Source: Candidatus Latescibacterota bacterium (GTDB lineage Bacteria > Latescibacterota > MVCY01). From it: a stretch of 6,909 nucleotides of DNA. Both the position numbers and the translations under genes were made by a program. The stretch lies in assembly GCA_030669445.1 (NCBI GenBank), contig DAOVDP010000062.1:1-6909 (forward strand), read 5' to 3'. Below, piece after piece: positions 6,008-6,909 of this stretch (within the stretch, counting starts at the first letter, position 1; each line of letters begins with the position of its first letter). The notes beneath the pieces are model-generated. The model was given only the letters and a program-made list of their open reading frames with translations, did no database searches and was not told where the DNA came from.

Positions 6008-6171
6008 CAGTCATCTCAAGGATTGAGGCAGATTCTATAATGGTTTCAGGCACTCAGCGCCAACTTCCTCAGTTGATTCCTAAGGCTTTTGCCTATAACA
6101 ATGTGCAGGGGAAAAATTGAGAGGCACCACCCGGAGGAACCTCTTTCTCCAAAAATCCGGAACATTTTTGC
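6008..6171. other. Intergenic stretch without recognised features
   Basis: Between the nested palindrome and the slipin promoter I see no gene, RNA or convincing terminator. There are only weak complementary patches, for example CCGGA (6131-6135) with TCCGG (6156-6160) and AGAGG (6121-6125 region) with CCTCT (6140-6144). A 65-codon open frame on the minus strand (6046-6243) crosses this stretch and the promoter but resembles nothing and has no ribosome site of note. Confidence 0.5.
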
Positions 6172-6200
6172 TTGACATCTCAACGGGATTATGTTATACT
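6172..6200 (+). promoter_or_regulatory. Sigma-70-type promoter of the slipin gene
   Basis: TTGACA (6172-6177), 17 bases, then TATACT (6195-6200). The -35 is a perfect consensus match and the -10 has one mismatch. TGT directly before the -10 makes it an extended -10 as well. Transcription should start about 6207, leaving a leader of about 146 bases before the ATG at 6353. This is an unusually good match for vegetative sigma factor, suggesting strong constitutive initiation with any control acting later. Confidence 0.85.
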
Positions 6201-6294
6201 GGCTTTGTAATAAATCAGTGAACTTCAGCTTATCTCCTGACAAATTGGTAACATCAAAGCGGAGAAAGCCAGAAAGTCAAGGCAGTATAAATCG

Positions 6295-6344
6295 GTACAG
6301 ATGCCGAAAGATTCCGGCGCATCTGTGCGGTTAAAAAAGGGAGG
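6295..6344 (+). promoter_or_regulatory. Leader hairpin and Shine-Dalgarno site of the slipin gene
   Basis: GTACAGATGC (6295-6304) pairs with GCATCTGTGC (6319-6328) as a 10-base stem with one G-U pair; a CCG/CGG pairing is possible inside the 14-base loop. The ribosome site AGGGAGG follows at 6338-6344, 8 bases before the ATG. No T-run follows the stem, so it is not an intrinsic terminator. It may stabilise the mRNA or keep the ribosome site open. I could not match it to a riboswitch class I know. Confidence 0.55.
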
Positions 6345-6352
6345 CACTTAAG

Positions 6353-6909
6353 ATGGCGCTTATGTGGATGTTTCTGATATTTATTGCAATTATGCTCCTG
6401 AGCAGTGCTATCAGGATACTGCGAGAGTATGAACGGGGAGTGATCTTCAGACTGGGCCGACTGGTGGGTGCTAAAGGGCCAGGCCTGATTCTTCTTATCC
6501 CCATCATCGACCGCATGGTGAAGATAAGCCTAAGGGTGGTGACTATGGATATTCCCCCTCAGGATGTGATCACCAAGGACAATGTCACTATCAAAGTCAA
6601 TGCAGTGCTTTACTTCCGGGTAATAGAATCCGAGAAGGCGGTGGTTGAGGTGGAAGATTACCTCTATGCCACCTCTCAATTGGCACAGACAACACTGCGA
6701 AGCGTATTAGGAGAGGTAGAATTGGATGAGCTTCTCTCCAAGAGAGAGAAAATCAACATGCGGCTGCAGGGTATCATAGACCAGCAGACAGACCCCTGGG
6801 GGATTAAGGTTTCCATCGTCGAGGTAAAACATGTGGACTTACCCCAGGATATGCAGCGGGCAATAGCCAAACAGGCGGAAGCCGAACGAGAACGAAGGGC
6901 AAAGGTCAT
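6353..6909 (+). CDS. Slipin family protein (stomatin/SPFH band 7), N-terminal part
   Basis: The first 185 codons are present; the frame is open at the right edge and typical slipins are about 250 residues. It begins [18 protein letters not shown], a hydrophobic membrane hairpin or anchor (about residues 3-22), then [14 protein letters not shown] (24-37), [16 protein letters not shown] (42-57), [17 protein letters not shown], then [26 protein letters not shown] and a helical region rich in A, E and R at the end. This order is characteristic of the bacterial stomatin homologues. Family knowledge: they form membrane-bound oligomeric rings, often with an NfeD-type protein or protease encoded next door; no such neighbour is visible here. 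The ATG at 6353 is supported by AGGGAGG. It is divergent from the dcw operon, so no functional link is implied. YbbK/QmcA and HflK/C are more distant alternatives. Confidence 0.92.
   Translation, partial: MALMWMFLIFIAIMLLSSAIRILREYERGVIFRLGRLVGAKGPGLILLIPIIDRMVKISLRVVTMDIPPQDVITKDNVTIKVNAVLYFRVIESEKAVVEVEDYLYATSQLAQTTLRSVLGEVELDELLSKREKINMRLQGIIDQQTDPWGIKVSIVEVKHVDLPQDMQRAIAKQAEAERERRAKV

Noticed and set aside
6121..6160. Possible intrinsic terminator (CCGGA/TCCGG and AGAGG/CCTCT pairings)
   Set aside because: The stems are only about 5 base pairs, mutually exclusive, and no proper T-run follows on either strand in the right place.
6046..6243. 65-codon open frame on the minus strand
   Set aside because: It lies antisense across the slipin promoter, has no family resemblance and no good ribosome site.
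6207..6352. Known riboswitch (c-di-GMP, ZTP, fluoride, cobalamin or glycine) in the slipin leader
   Set aside because: I could not find the conserved core motifs of any of these classes; only a simple hairpin is evident.

Overview
The window is a bacterial chromosome fragment carrying the upstream half of a division and cell wall (dcw) cluster on the minus strand, a repeat-rich intergenic region, and the start of a divergent gene on the plus strand. The organism is a bacterium with meso-diaminopimelate peptidoglycan, judged from the DNPR motif of MurE. I cannot name its phylum. The PASTA-tailed FtsI and the several kinds of dispersed palindromic repeat fit many lineages, including poorly cultivated ones, and are not diagnostic.

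Minus strand, in transcription order from about 5493 down to 1: mraZ (regulator), rsmH (16S rRNA methyltransferase), ftsL (divisome linker), ftsI (septal transpeptidase with a C-terminal PASTA domain), murE (meso-DAP-adding ligase), and the first 46 codons of murF, cut by the window edge. From mraZ to murE the genes are 2 to 24 bases apart or overlap by 4. They look like one transcript from a strong sigma-70-type promoter (TTGACT-N17-TATGAT). Just downstream of it is an array of MraZ boxes (TGGGT, TGGGA, TGGAT at an exact 10-base period), the classic sign of MraZ autoregulation. Together the genes couple precursor synthesis (MurE, MurF) with septal crosslinking (FtsI, FtsL).

The one break in the compact layout is at murE-murF. 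A 151-base palindromic repeat sits between them; its edge contains the murE stop codon and its other edge is 12 bases from the murF start. A second copy (about 86% identical by hand alignment) lies upstream of the mraZ promoter.

The 941 bases between mraZ and the plus-strand gene hold, in order: the mraZ promoter and operator, phased A/T tracts, a small GC-rich inverted repeat, repeat copy 2, a short GGATT 9-base repeat, a 150-base nested palindrome of the GTCATTGCGAG type, about 160 bases with nothing I recognise, and then a strong promoter with a roughly 146-base leader. That leader ends in a hairpin and a Shine-Dalgarno site before a partial slipin (stomatin/SPFH family) gene that runs off the right edge.

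Nothing here amounts to a new system. The items most worth a second look are the repeat insertion inside the dcw operon, the compensatory changes between its two copies, and the structured slipin leader.
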